DNA of 64,000 nucleotides, from contig CM074859.1 in NCBI GenBank assembly GCA_037501455.1, positions 93,389,894 through 93,453,893 on the forward strand. Direction: 5' to 3'. The notes under the pieces were generated by a model. The model had not been told where the DNA came from. It saw only the letters and a list, made by a program, of their open reading frames with translations, and searched no databases. This stretch comes from Lantana camara (lineage: Eukaryota; Streptophyta; Magnoliopsida; Lamiales; Verbenaceae). This document shows positions 21,155 through 33,579 of this stretch, piece by piece (the first letter of the stretch is position 1; each line of letters begins with the position of its first letter). The translations under genes were made by a program, and so were the position numbers.

Positions 21155-23312
21155 TTCAAAACACGTAGAGAATCACAGAATCTACGACCTAAATGGTAAA
21201 ACAGAGAACTAGTGAGCATGCTGAATTATAACGATATACAAAAGATAAGGTCTTTAATCTAATGTAGCTCCCACTGTTTTTCAAAGATCTATAATTCTCA
21301 AAGATCTAAGAGGAACACGTTTCCCAATGGGTACTAAGATCCTAGGCATTTTACCTCGAACCCACGACTCGCGGACATTCTAAGTAACAACCCTAGGTAG
21401 GTACAACTTACCAATTCTAACACCTTTAGAACTCTTAGTAATTGTTTTTGCATCACCTATCTTTCAATATGGACCCACGACTCGTGCGACATCCATATTT
21501 ACTTAGGCGTTAAGCTAGACCCATCAATCATAAGATCATGACCAAAACTTAGTTCGAACGACCCACGACTCGCGGACATCGCCCTTGCTAAAATTGACCA
21601 CGAAATATTGACCATTTAAAATGATCAATTAGGTAACTAAGAACTAATAAGGTCCACTAGCTATCCCACGACTCGCGGACAATAACTAGCTTCACTTACT
21701 AAACTTAAAACCTATTGATGGAATGCTAGGAATTTAATTCAAAATTTGCATCTCGAATTAAACACCTATTTGTTGGAAATTAGCTTAATATTTAATGGGA
21801 ATTTTCGACTCAACCGGAGAGTTGTCCGATTCGACCTCACCAACATATATGTTATCCAATTTTATTAGTCTTGATTAATGCAAGTACACTTAAATGCATT
21901 TCAAACAAGCACATAAACAGATAACATGTCCTAGCATGATACTAACATGTAATGATCATGGGTTCTACCTATCTTATGCGTGATATGTGGGAGCCACTCC
22001 ACAATCACAAGTTCTAACATACATGCCACATAAACAGTTTAAATCACATAAGGGAAAGCGGTAACAAAATACGAGCCCTATCTCTATTACATTTAACAAT
22101 TGAGATTCCCCTCCCTAACATTTTGAGGGGTCTTCACTTATGGCCTCCTTGTTACTTGAATGTGGTCCATCTTACTTCATGGGTGCATTGTCTCCAAAAT
22201 GAAAATAAAACCTCACCACCTATCTCTACTCTCAAATTACAATAAAAGGAAAAAGACATAAAGTAATAAGGCTCAATCTTCATATTGGCCTTAGACAATT
22301 ACACGGGGCATACCCCGACCTCAAAAACAGTAATATGGAAAGCCACATAATAAATCACATAACAGTACGCACATAAGTGAGGCTCCAACCTCAATTGAAA
22401 AACGCAACTATAGGGCTCCAACCCCAATTTAAACCATCCATGTGCATAAATTAAAACCATACATAAGTCTAAACCCCATGATCACCTAACATGTTTTTGC
22501 GAGAATTTAAATTTAGCCAATAAATTAAAATTCCCGTTTCAAGTCTTAATGACTTAAAACACGACTTGATGCGAGTCTTATTTATAACAGTTTTCAATAA
22601 ATCCCAATTTACCAAAATAAATAAAATTCCAATTAATTTCTGAAAATTAATAATTTTATCAAAGATTGTATTTTCCCAAAATATAAACCGTTTCAATTTC
22701 TCAAAAATCCCAATTTTAAGTTTTATTCAAAAATTAAAATAAATATTCAAAAATAAAATTTTAAAATTAAAAATAAAAATTGGGACTGGATTGCACAAAA
22801 CACGAAAAGGCCGGATCACGAAAACGGGACCCGTACGCGGAGAAGACCGCACGCATGCGGTGCGCGCATGCGGTGCGACAGGCGCGCGCTGCTGCGCGCG
22901 GTCTTCCCGCATGCTTGCGGGCGGCGGTGGGCGGCCAGTCTCGGCCGCCCTGGGGCGCGCCCGGAAGGCCTCCCGAGCGGTTGCAGGTGCTGGGCGGTTG
23001 CCCTGCGCGCGCCTAGGCCAGGCGGGCGCGCACGGGCTTTCGCGTGTTCGTCGTAATCCGGATTTTGTTTCGTATTTTCGTTCAAAAGCAAAACCAATCC
23101 AAGAAATCCAAAAACAGTTTATACAGTTTCAAATCTAAAATAGTTTTCAAAAAATTAAATTTTGCAAAAACAAATTTTCAGAAACTTTCAGGAAAAAATA
23201 CAGTTTCGTAATTCAGGCTTTCTAAAACAATTACAAATACTCAATCGCATCAAGCCTAAGAATTTCTACCAAATTCAGTATAATTGAGACGAATCAGAAA
23301 CACGATTAACGA
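21155..23312 (-). other. Copia 5' leader with spaced repeats and GC-rich island
   Basis: 2.2 kb of non-coding sequence between primer-binding site and gag. It has four copies of a 16-18-bp motif, CCACGACTCGCGGACA or near, at about 21361, 21474, 21562 and 21665, spaced about 90-115 bp. It also has a sharply GC-rich segment at about 22810-23045, with repeated GCATGCGGTGCG and many GCGCGC steps, in otherwise AT-rich sequence. Open frames there are an effect of base composition. Confidence 0.75.
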
Positions 23313-23328
23313 GGTGGCTCTGATACCA
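23313..23328 (-). other. Copia primer-binding site (tRNA initiator Met)
   Basis: On the minus strand it reads TGGTATCAGAGCCACC, complementary to the 3' end of plant initiator tRNA-Met, two bases inside the 5' LTR edge at 23331. Confidence 0.9.
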
Positions 23329-23330
23329 CT

Positions 23331-26255
23331 TGTTGGAAAACACAAATCAGAAAGCAGCGGAATTTAAAAAAAATTCCCAACAAAAGGACCTTGAACTCGC
23401 AATCGTGTAACCAAATTCGTAAAGATCGAAAACTTACTTTTCTTTTATTCTTTCTTGAAGCGTTTCAAGCCACCCAAGAACGCTCTTCTCGCGGCTTGAT
23501 CCCCTCTCCTTGGCAAAGCTCGAATATTCAAACTTCTAACTTGAAGCTCTCTAGAGATAGTCCACCAAGTTGATCACAATTTAACTAGTAAGGATGCTAG
23601 TTCTCTAGTTAGTGTTCAGGCTTAACCTAGGGTTTCGTTTATCTTGGAGAAAGGATGGTGTTCAACACATGAACCAAAAGAATTGCCAATTCGCTCCTAG
23701 AGGAGCTCGAGCTCCCCTATTTATAAGAGGGGGAGTGCCGAAATTCCTAGTCCTTAATGGGCTAGGATTTTGGTCTCTCTCTCTCCTATTACTTGATCAT
23801 CAAGTAATTTTGACTTTGACTTTGAATTATAATTCAAATCAACTTTCAAGAGAGCTAAAAATATCCAAACTATTTTTGGATAATTTTATACTTTATTTAT
23901 TTAAAATAAATAACTTATTTTTTATCTAATTAATTAATTCATAATTAATTAACTAGATTATTTTCTCCAAAATAAGACTTTCTTTTTAATTCAAAATTAA
24001 ACCAAAGTCTATTAAATAATTAACACATTTAATTATTTAATATATATATACAATATATATATATATTCACACGTGTGGGACGCGTGTCACAAGGACACGT
24101 GTCACTCACGTGACCCACACGTGTGGAACCCTCTAGGCCCGATTAACTCGTTTAATCATTTTTAAGCCTCAACTCATGTAACCAAGTTGTTGTGTGTGAC
24201 CCTCTAGGTTCTCAATTCAATTAGCAGTGGCCCTAATTAATTAATTCACTAGTTAATTAATCAGTCCACATATTAAACGACCATAGTCTAGCAACAGGTG
24301 TTTAACCCCTAGCTGAATTGGAATGTTCGGATTCGACAGAACCTTTAAGTCATTGATTCATGTGAGATACAATCCTCCCACTTACTATCTCTCAACCAAG
24401 ATCTAGGGCAAGGGAATAATCAGAACCCTAATAATCCGGTCTTAAAGCTAAGTGCATTTCATATCCATTTAATCTCAATCCAAGAAACCCTTTTCTTGAT
24501 GTCTTGATCTACTGCCTTGGCCAAGGACTCCATATGGCATAAGAATGACTTACACAATAAGAGATCACCTTGCAAATGCAAGTGTAGGTCCTTTCTTGAT
24601 TCTCATTCACTTTCATGAATCACTTGTGCAGCCCCAGCATAAGCCTTGAATCAGTTGTCTAAGGCGACACCCTTTAAAGCTTATACCTAAGACTACAGAG
24701 TTAACTCATAAAGTGACAAGGAACCTCAAGTCTAAGGATCAATTAATCACATCAATGACTCGTGAGATATTTCCTAATCTGGAAGTTTCTATTTCCTGAA
24801 ATAGAAACTTCCTTTCCCATTTAGGAATGGTCTCACACGGGGCACCTCTGTGAACTTACTTATTAAAGTAAGCACCCTCATGTATCACGCACGTATCAAC
24901 TATACACTTTGCACCTCCATGAAACAAGGTGGTCCTTCTTAAGGGCGTGATCCCACAAGCAAGCCTTAGAGGAGTCAGGTTGACACTCCCACTGTCTGTA
25001 GGACTCATCGGCTTGGAGTATTTTACTAATCATGACTTATGTGATATAGGGCTCGTTTCATGAACCATTTCACCTAAATGGTAGAGTCCTAAAGTCATCA
25101 GGAATAGGGGAGTTCTCATACATGCACAGCTAAAGTCAGGGGCGACTCCAGGATTACGGAATAGTGGGGTCAAAATAATTTAACTATTAATATGAAAAAT
25201 ATATTATTAAAAAATAAAATACTTTATTTAAAATATTTATTTTCAAATTATTTTAAAATTTTAGCTATTAATAAAATATATATATTATTAAAAAATAAAA
25301 TACTTTATTTAAAATATTTATTTTATAATTATTCTCTATGATATTTTATTTGTACTAAATACATCCATATTTAAAGGGATGTTTACAAATTCTACTCCAT
25401 AACTAGAAGTTAAAACATAAGTGAAAGTTGTAAAAGCAACGAGTGTTTGGGGAAAAAAAAAAAGAGAAGCAGAAAAATAATAAGTGAAAACAAAAGTGGA
25501 TAATCACTTTTAACTTTTCTAAAGTTACTAATTTACCCTGAAATATTTTGAAATATTTATGGGTATTATAATATAATTTATGTATTATATTAATATAAAA
25601 ATTATTATAATTTTGTATAAGATTATTTGTAATTAATCAAACATAGAATTATTCTATATGTACTTTTATTTATAAATTTATAAAAATTAAGAAAAGAGAA
25701 GATTTACCTTGTAATTGCATATTTTTTAGTCACGAGACTTTTTGAAAAAGATATAAAGGATAGAAAAAGAGAAGACGCAATGAAATATTATTGTTTTAAT
25801 CAGGATATTATTGTCAAAATAGAATTTTAAATAAATTCAGAGAAAATCATATAATCTATAAACCGATTCTAGCTTATTTCTATTTAATTTAAGCAGAAAT
25901 TAGTGTTTCAAATATTCCAAAACTATTAGAAATAAGATAATTTTAAATTTGAGAGGGTCAATACGATTTTTTTCATTTTTATATGGGGTCAAAATAGTTA
26001 TTTTTAAAATAAAAAATATAAAAGCATATAAAAAATACATAAATACCTAAGTAATTTTTTTTCTTGAGTGGGGTCAATTGACCCCACTTGTAGCTACATG
26101 GCGTCGGCCTTGGCTAAAGTAAACGCATACCAAACAAGAGCATATAAAGAAGTGTTGCCTCAATTCGTTATTTCATTCAAAGATTGTATGTGATTACAAT
26201 AAGGAAAAGCACAAAGCGGATATACAATCGGCTTTCTAGGGCACTATTCCTAACA
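23331..26255 (-). repeat. Copia 5' LTR (interrupted)
   Basis: Partner of the LTR at 15273-17218. It is 1941 bp once the 976-bp insertion and the extra 8-bp duplication are removed. Differences from the partner include a 4-base indel near 23685 and scattered substitutions. Confidence 0.92.
25137..26112. mobile_element. hAT-like non-autonomous transposon (976 bp)
   Basis: Flanked by the 8-bp duplication GCTAAAGT (25129-25136 and 26113-26120), the size used by hAT transposases. Imperfect terminal inverted repeats: left CAGGGGCGACTCCAGG, right (complement) CAAGGCCGACGCCATG. The subterminal AGTGGGGTC also recurs inverted near the right end. The interior is very AT-rich with no open frame, so it needed a transposase in trans. 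The empty site is preserved in the other LTR at about 17074-17095. Confidence 0.9.
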
Positions 26256-26299
26256 GTTATCCCAAAAGGACCTCAAGTCTTTAAGGGGACGAATTCGTA

Positions 26300-26545
26300 G
26301 TATGGAAACACATCATCAGCAGTTTAGAACCTCCTGAAAAGGTATCCTTTGAGCTTTGGGGAGTTGTGGAAGTCCTTCTTGAATATGGGACATTCAAATT
26401 CCATCTTGTTTTAGTGAGCATGCTTGTTATGATTATGCTTATCAGTTATAGTGTCGAACGCCCTAGTTGTAGTTTGGCACAACGGACAGACTCTGATGCA
26501 TCTTTCCTCCTCAAGGAGGTTCTACAGCTGCTACTGCTCATCCTC
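26300..26545 (-). pseudogene. C2H2 zinc-finger relic, copy 1
   Basis: The most diverged copy. The minus strand retains the region equivalent to CxxC...CHI(C)KKV in copy 6, but the frame is broken. Starts almost at the copia target duplication (26260). Confidence 0.45.
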
Positions 26546-26992
26546 CTCAAGCTGATTATCAGGCTACAACATTGTTATCGATTGACTTGAGTATCGAGAA
26601 AAGGTTGAAGTGTGTAGAAAGAATGAAATATAGAAGTTTATTATAGTTTCTTGTGGATGGTTATTATGGTTTCTTGCGATGTAGAAGTTTGTTCTAGTTC
26701 CTTAATTTGGTTCAAACGTATAGACCAAAGGGTCAAAGGCAAATCAATATTTAGCCATAAATAAACATTGAATTGACTTGTTAATTTCCTTAAAGTTATG
26801 TGTATTGACTTTTGAATTTTCCTTAATCACCTTATGTGCTATTATTCACTTTTATTTAATAATATATAGTAAAATTTTGGATGAGTTGATTATGTATCAT
26901 CTCTTTATAACTTTCTTTTTATAGGTTGTGCACTTAATTGTAACATGTTTTATTTCGAATCTACATTATCACCTTAGAAATCATACTCACTC

Positions 26993-27500
26993 ATGGTCAC
27001 ATCCATATTCCCAATGCACTTTCTTATTTACTCTTTTGTCATTACTTATAGCACAGTCATCACTAATATTCAAATCGACAAAGGTGTCTTACTTGCATTG
27101 ATACCTCATATCAAAATATATTATTTTCATTTGCTGAAACATAATTGGAACACGAAAAATCTTGTCTGCGGATGGATAGGTATCACGTGTGGCCTTTGCC
27201 ATAATAGAGTGACATAATGAAAAATTATAGAAATGGGACTTCTTTGCGTACTTCTACAAGAAAAAAAAAATTCATTTGTTGATTTTTTAGAAATGGTCTT
27301 AAATAGTTTCATGGAAAAAGTTGTCGCTAGATTTAAGCCAATTGTGTTGCCTAAGATCCTTAGAATTGAGAGCTAACTGGTGCAGTGGACAGATTCCGAA
27401 AGAAATTTCAAAATTTTCTAAATTACAAATGTTAAACCTTTGGCTCAAATTCCAAAGGAGACTGGCAAAAGGATGGGAAAAGATCGTCGCAATTCGTGTG
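26993..27500 (+). pseudogene. LRR receptor-kinase relic, copy 1
   Basis: Opens with a signal-peptide-like MVTSIFPMHFLIYSF, then an LRR N-terminal-domain remnant ending VCGWIGITCGLCHNRVT and a stop at 27217. The sequence beyond still encodes LRR-like pieces in another frame at 27321-27450 (LRSLELRANWCSGQIPKEI, then SKFSKLQMLNLW). This is the start of an At3g47570-type LRR receptor kinase ectodomain; no kinase domain follows. Confidence 0.75.
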
Positions 27501-28041
27501 ACTTCTATAAAGTATAGATCAAGACAAGACCACCACTAATATGAGAAGTGTTTCACATGGAGTGGTGGTGCACTTTCTAGTATAGGTAAGTGGTTTGTTA
27601 TGTTCTAATTCTTTACTGAAATATCTAGAAAATAATCTACACACGGAATGTACGTGCACTTTTCTTTTATACAAATATTTGGACATTTTTATCTTTATTA
27701 TTCGGTATTCTCATTATCCTATGTTAATTTAAAGACATGAAATATATCAATTGATGGTTTTTTATTATATTATATTTTTTAACGAGATACTTTGAAAATA
27801 GTATGCATGTGCAATTTTCTAGTATACTAATAAATGAAAAACAAAATTATATGTTCTCTTCCCCCTTATAGATTTGAAATGGTAACTAGTATTTTATCAT
27901 GTTGGAACACGGTTTTGAATATGAAATATGTAATTTTTTTTATTTTTTTTTGAAAACATAAAACAGAGAGGTCAAAGCTCCATAGAACAAGAGAAAATGC
28001 AAGTTTGGAAAACAAGAGAGGTCTTTAGAGGACATAATCAT

Positions 28042-28290
28042 AGTATGGAAGCACATCATCAGAAGTTTAGAACCTCCTGTAATGGTATCCGTAGAGCTCT
28101 GGTGAGTTGTCCAAGACCTTCTTGCATATATGATATTCAAATTTCATCTTGTTTTTGTGAGCATGCTTGTTATGATTATGCCTACCAGTCATAGTGTTAA
28201 ACACCCTAGACGTGGGCCCGCACAACGGACATGCTCTGATATGCCTTTCCTCTTCAAGGAGTTTCTGCAGCAGCTACTCCTCCTCCTCCT
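28042..28290 (-). pseudogene. C2H2 zinc-finger relic, copy 2
   Basis: Same organisation as copy 6, with a broken frame. The acidic Glu-rich stretch encoded by the CTCCTCCTCCTC run sits upstream on the minus strand. Confidence 0.5.
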
Positions 28291-28447
28291 CAACCTGATT
28301 ACCAGGCTACAACATACTATCAATTTATCTGAGTATCGATAAAAGGATGAATTGTGTAGAGAGAGTACAATATGGAAGTTTATTATAGTTTATTGTGGAT
28401 GATCATTATGGTTTCTTATGATGTGGAAGTTTTTTATTTTTTCTTAA

Positions 28448-28807
28448 GAGATAATTATTTTTTGCCATCCGAACTATAGGCCATTTGGCAATTCACCATC
28501 CAAACTTTTTTGCCCCCGAAACCACCATCTAAACTTTTAATTCCTGACAAACCACCATCCCAAAGCGGTTTTGACTCTTTTTTTAGCGGTTTTGAATGTT
28601 TTAACACATGTAAATCTGTCTCTCTTTGTTATTTTTTCATAGATTTACCCTTAAAACATTCAAAACCGCTGAAAAAAGAGTCAAAACCGCTTTGGGATGG
28701 TGGTTTGTCAGGAATTAAAAGTTTAGATGGTGGTTTCGGGGGCGAAATAGTTTGGATGGTCAATTTTCAAATGGCCTATAGTTCGGATGGCAAAAAATAT
28801 TTATCCC
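28448..28807. mobile_element. Foldback MITE, Mutator-like (360 bp)
   Basis: Near-complete inverted repeat, with both halves pairing over most of their length. 9-bp duplication TTTTCTTAA (28439-28447 and 28808-28816). The right terminus read inward is GGGATAAATATTTTTTGCCA; the left copy is slightly mutated (GAGATAATTA). The 9-bp target duplication and long arms point to Mutator-type mobilisation. The 121-codon open frame across it is a by-product of the palindrome. Confidence 0.88.
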
Positions 28808-29102
28808 TTTTCTTAATTTGGTACAAATGTATAAACCAAAGGTTCAGTGGCAAATCAATGTTTAGCCATATATAAACATTAAATTGACTTGTTAATTTCC
28901 TTGAAAGTTATGTGTATTGACTTTTGAATTTCCTGTAATCACCTTATGTGCTATTGTACTATTTTATTTAATAGTATATAGTAGCTTTTGGTTGAAACAT
29001 TACGTATCATCTCTTTATAAACCACTTTTTATAGGTTGTGCACTTAATTGTAATATATTTCATTTCAAACCTACATCATCACTTTTGAAATCAAACTAGC
29101 TC

Positions 29103-29620
29103 ATGGCCACATCCGTATTCCCAATGCACCTTTTTATTTACTCTCTTGCCATTATTTATAGTCAAGTCGTCACTAATATTGAAATCGATAAAGTTGCCTT
29201 AATTGCATTAAAGGCTCATATCAAAATATATTGTTTTCATTTGCTAAAACATAACTGGACAATGAAAAATCCTGTTTGCGGATAGATAGGTGTCACGTGT
29301 GGTTTTTGCCACAATAGACTGAGATAGTGAAATATTATAAAAATGGACTTCTTTGCATATTTTTACCTAAAAATGGAATCTTTCATTTGTTGATTTTTTA
29401 GAAATGGTTTTAAATAGTTTCAAGGGAAAAGTTATCACTAGATTTAAGCCAATTGTGTTGCTTAAGATCCTTGGATTTGAGAGCTAACAATGTCAAACCA
29501 TTGGCTCACATTTCAAAGGAGACTGGCTAAAGGGTGGAAAAAAATCGTTACAATTCGTGTGACTTCTATAGAGTATCGATCAACATTAGACTACTACTAA
29601 ATTGAAAAGTGTTTCACGTG
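29103..29620 (+). pseudogene. LRR receptor-kinase relic, copy 2
   Basis: Starts MATSVFPMHLFIYSLAI, with an LRR N-terminal region to NPVCG and a TAG in place of the next Trp codon (29283-29285). Further LRR-like sequence to about 29540 is out of frame and shorter than in copy 1. No kinase domain. Confidence 0.7.
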
Positions 29621-30855
29621 GAGTGGTGGTGCACTTTTCTAGTACATATAAGTGGTTTGTATGTTCTAATTCTTTACTGAAATATTTTGAAAATAGTCTA
29701 CACATGGAATGTACGTGCACTTTTTTTTTATATTAGTATTTGGACATTTCTTTATAGGCTAAAATATATATCTTCACTGTTCGATATTCTCATTATCCTA
29801 AGTTAATTTGAAGAGATGAAATGTATAAATAGATGGTTTGTTATATTGTAGCACCCGGAACGCCGAGATGCCACACCCCCGCACTATAGCTCAGTCCACA
29901 TACGAAATGAGTAATCCGTACATGAACTAAGACTATAGCGAACGGGTAACAAGAGAAAAGGAACCACTAGCTAGGCGGGACTAACCCTCAATTAGATACA
30001 ACCATGCATAAACAATAACATGAGAATAGGATATACATGCATTTCATTATCATTCTTCAAATTCAACTTCATCACTTACAAATACACTTTAAATCTTCCA
30101 AAACATAATGTAACATACGTAAGTACCAAAGACCATAACAATCTATATATGCATCAATAAGGTACATGTGACGGTGCTAGACCCAACTGAATAAAACACA
30201 CAACTCGGACTCCCGCCTAGCACACGACCGTGAGTACCTGAAAATGTTGAGGTGTCAGTCTACCAACGACTGAGTGAGGGGTTTATAAATAAATATTAGC
30301 GCACATATCATGCAAGTTATAGTCTCGGGTAAGGTTTTATAAAAAGGATAATATAAGTTCAATAATAAACTAGATCTCGCCCGAGACTTCAACTATCCAA
30401 TTTAACAATATCAATCAATCAATTCATTTCAATTCAATCAGTGGCCCGGCGAGTGAGGGAAATTCTCCAACCTTGCGCCAATAGTGAACATTACCATGAT
30501 TATGTTATAAACGGTTAAGTGATCATGCAGTCAATTATAGTGCACAAGTAGCAATTTCACGATCTCCTTCTCCCTCCGGTGATGGTGGGATTGCAAGGCC
30601 CCACCACCCAATCACGGTGAGCATAGGGTTCATGAGTCCCTATGCCCGGGACTCCTTCCTCCACTAATCTCCTAGTGGGTTCAGGGGGCATCCCAAAGTT
30701 GTGAGGATAGTGCAAGAGTTACCCGTCAGCCCTTGCCTCCTCGGTTGGCTCAATACACTACCGTCGGGCCCAAGTGAACATGACATGCTTACTCGCCAAA
30801 ACACGATATTTCAATAGGTCACGAAATCATTTGCAATTACGATACGTTTTGAGAA

Positions 30856-30858
<3 letters not shown>

Positions 30859-30905
<47 letters not shown>
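30859..30905. repeat. (TA)n microsatellite
   Basis: Uninterrupted TA run of about 23 units inside the solo LTR. Confidence 0.95.
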
Positions 30906-30909
<4 letters not shown>

Positions 30910-31617
30910 TTTGGCCTAAAACATCATGTAGGGGTTGTACGGGTTCTATATATCTAGTAATTCCTCACCTCTACCAACCAAAAGAAGCAAGGAAGCACCC
31001 TACGGAGCGTGTTCCTCATCACCGGGACCATGATCTGTCTACAAAGACAGGTGTACATAAGACTCGACTCATATGAACCATTTAAGACGAACGGCAAGGT
31101 CATGTAATGTCAATCATGCCTTTATAATCATTAAATATCATGAATGTGTCTAAATTCCCAATAAAGTATCAAATAGGAGCATAATTATCAATAAATCAAT
31201 TATATAACTTATATAAATCACATACGGGAGCCAAGGAAGTGAAAGGAATGCAATAAGAAGGGTTTTGATGAAGTTTGGCAAAAATAGACAATTCCCGAAA
31301 ATGCACATGCTGTGGAAAAATGGAATATCTAAAGTTCTAGAAATTGGAATTGGATTTTGTTTATTTGGAATGAAACTAAACAAGTATACCTTTAAAATGG
31401 TATATGGCTCGTTTTCTAGTTCAAAGTGAGGCGAAAATGGCGTAAGCTTAAAGTTAGGTGAATGAAATTTGTCAGGAAAGTAGCGACACCCAAACGAATT
31501 GTTTACATCTCACAAATGACAAAAGATAATGAGGTTATTCTAATTGGAGGTTGTTCTAGACTTCAAGAGGTTTCCAACGGTTTAAAAATCAGGTCATTTG
31601 GAGTTAGTATGAGGGAG

Positions 31618-31780
31618 AAACGCCCGTTTGAAAATTGGTCTAAAAGCTGTAATAGTGCCAAACGGGCATTTGGAAAAACAACTAGGAGACCAAACGGGCG
31701 TTTGGGAAGCCTCTGGACGAAATTCTAGGTAGTGAAACGGGCGTTTAGGATTTGAAATAAGGGGCCAAACGGGCCTTTGG
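31618..31780. repeat. Cluster of five palindromes in solo LTR
   Basis: Sites at 31618-31629 (AAACGCCCGTTT), 31658-31673 (CCAAACGGGCATTTGG), 31690-31705 (CCAAACGGGCGTTTGG), about 31734-31749 (GAAACGGGCGTTTAGG) and 31765-31780 (CCAAACGGGCCTTTGG). The first has its core in the opposite orientation to the others. Confidence 0.88.
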
Positions 31781-32889
31781 GAAGCCGCTGGGCGAGAAAT
31801 AACAGGGGAAAACAGGGGATTCGAGGGAAAAATGCTCCCAAGCCAATCAACATCAAACCAAAGCAAACTCACTCCATAGCAATCGCTTAGTTACATCAAA
31901 TACACATTATACTTCACTTATACATCAATCAACACATGAAATATGCATCAACCCTTCAAGAATTGGTCCATAAAACCCCATATATACATGCATGCTTCCA
32001 ACCTTCATGAAATTCAATATTTTCATGCAATTCCACTTCCTTTTCAATCCTAAGCATGCTTCTAGCTCCAATATGCATGAATTCATTAATTACTCCATAA
32101 ACCCTACTCAATCACAACTCAAGAGATTCATCAAATTCCCAAGTTATACCTTGAAGCCAAGAAGAAAGGATGAAATGAAGATATGAAGATGTTGATGATC
32201 CTAGCTCCACAATTCCTTAAAATCTAGCTTGAGTTATGGTGAAATCCTCCTTCTCTTCCTTGGTGTAAATACCGGTATTGAGTGTGTCAAAGTGTGTGGA
32301 ATTTTATCTCTTGAATGAAATGGAATGGAATGGAAGAGATACATGATATACACTAAAGTCTTGCATGAATATGTGTGTCTCTCCACAATTTGCACATAAG
32401 TCCCCCTAATATTTGAGTTAATGCAACAAGTCTCATCTCTACACAAAAGATCACTTAACCCCTTCGTGTTATAGAATTAAGTTCACAATTTATGAAATGA
32501 TCAAGTAAACATATAAGAGCATTTAATCACATTAGTAATTAATTCGCGTAAATTTCACGTAAGTTAATGAAAATAAAATATATGAAAATTATAATAATAA
32601 CGCATAATGCATAAATGGAAAAACCGGGGCATTACATATATTGTATTTTTTAACGAAATACTTTGAAAACAGTATGTACATGCACTTTTCTAGTATACTA
32701 ATATAAGAAAAAAAATTATAATTTCTCTTCCCCCTTATAGGTATGAAATGGTAAACTTTAATTCATCATGTTGGAACACAGTGTTATATATGACTTATGA
32801 TTTTTATTTTTATTTTTATTTTTTTTGAAAACCTATAACAGAGAGGTATGAGGTCTATTGAACAAGTCTTTAAGAGGACTAAATCATAG

Positions 32890-33120
32890 TATGGAAGCAT
32901 ATCATCAGAAATTTAGACCTTCTGTAATGTTATCCTATAGCAACTCTAGTGAGTTATTCAAAACCTTCTTGCATATGTGACATTAAAATTTTATCTGGTT
33001 TTTGTGAGCCTGCTTGTTATGATTATGCCTACCAGTCATGGTGTCGAATGACGCAGGCTCGCTCAACGGACAGGCTCTGATGCGCCTTTCCTCCTCAAGG
33101 AGGTTTTGCAGCAGCAAGTG
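32890..33120 (-). pseudogene. C2H2 zinc-finger relic, copy 3
   Basis: Same relic as copy 6; several small indels break the frame. Confidence 0.5.
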
Positions 33121-33579
33121 CTCCTCCTCAACCTGATTACCAGGCTGCAATATTACTATGAATTAATTTGAGTATCGAGAAAAGGCTGAACTGTGTAGAA
33201 GGAGTGAAATATGGTAGTTTATTATAGTTTATTCTGGTTGGTCATTATGGTTTCTTGTGATGTGGAAGTTTGTTATAGTTTCTTAATTTGTTACAAATGT
33301 ATAGACTATAGACCAAAGGGTCAGAGGCAAATCAATGTTTAGCCATATATAATTATTGAATTTAATGGTTAATTTTCTTAAAGTTATGTGCAATGACTAT
33401 TGTACTTACCGTAATCACCTATGTGCAATTGTTCTCTTTTATTTAATATGATATAGTTAGATTTTGGTTGAGACATTATGTATCATCTCTTTATAAATCA
33501 CTTTTTTGTAGGTTGTGCACTTAATTGTAACACATTTCATTTCAAACCTACATTATCACCTTTGAAATCAAACTCGCTC

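Larger units (their letters stand above)
15273..26255 (-). mobile_element. Ty1/copia LTR retrotransposon (defective, nested)
   Basis: Complete element bounded by TGTTGG...TAACA LTRs and flanked by the 5-bp duplication GTTAT (15268-15272 and 26256-26260). Minus orientation: the 5' LTR is 23331-26255, the primer-binding site is next to it, a 2.2-kb leader precedes gag, and pol reads leftwards to the polypurine tract at 17219-17232. By eye the two LTRs differ at about 23 sites over about 1.94 kb (roughly 1.2%), so the insertion is considerably older than the Tekay element at 37279. The reading frame has a frameshift and a stop, so this copy cannot make its own polyprotein. A 976-bp hAT-like element sits in the 5' LTR. 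Confidence 0.93.
29847..32636 (-). mobile_element. Solo LTR, Tekay-like Ty3/gypsy (2790 bp)
   Basis: Starts TGTAGCACCC, ends ACCGGGGCATTACA, flanked by the 5-bp duplication TATAT (29842-29846 and 32637-32641). It shares with the LTR at 37279 the GGCCCGGCGAGTGAGGG, CACTAATCTCCTAGTGG and GAGTTACCCGTCAGCCCTTG blocks, but is clearly a different family. No interior or second LTR. It interrupts tandem unit 2. Confidence 0.92.

Noticed and set aside
22780..23138. Several Ala/Arg-rich open frames
   Set aside because: They overlap on both strands in the GC-rich island of the copia leader; stop codons are rare there because of composition alone.
28510..28875. 121-codon open frame
   Set aside because: It spans the foldback MITE, whose inverted arms produce mirrored coding text; no domain.
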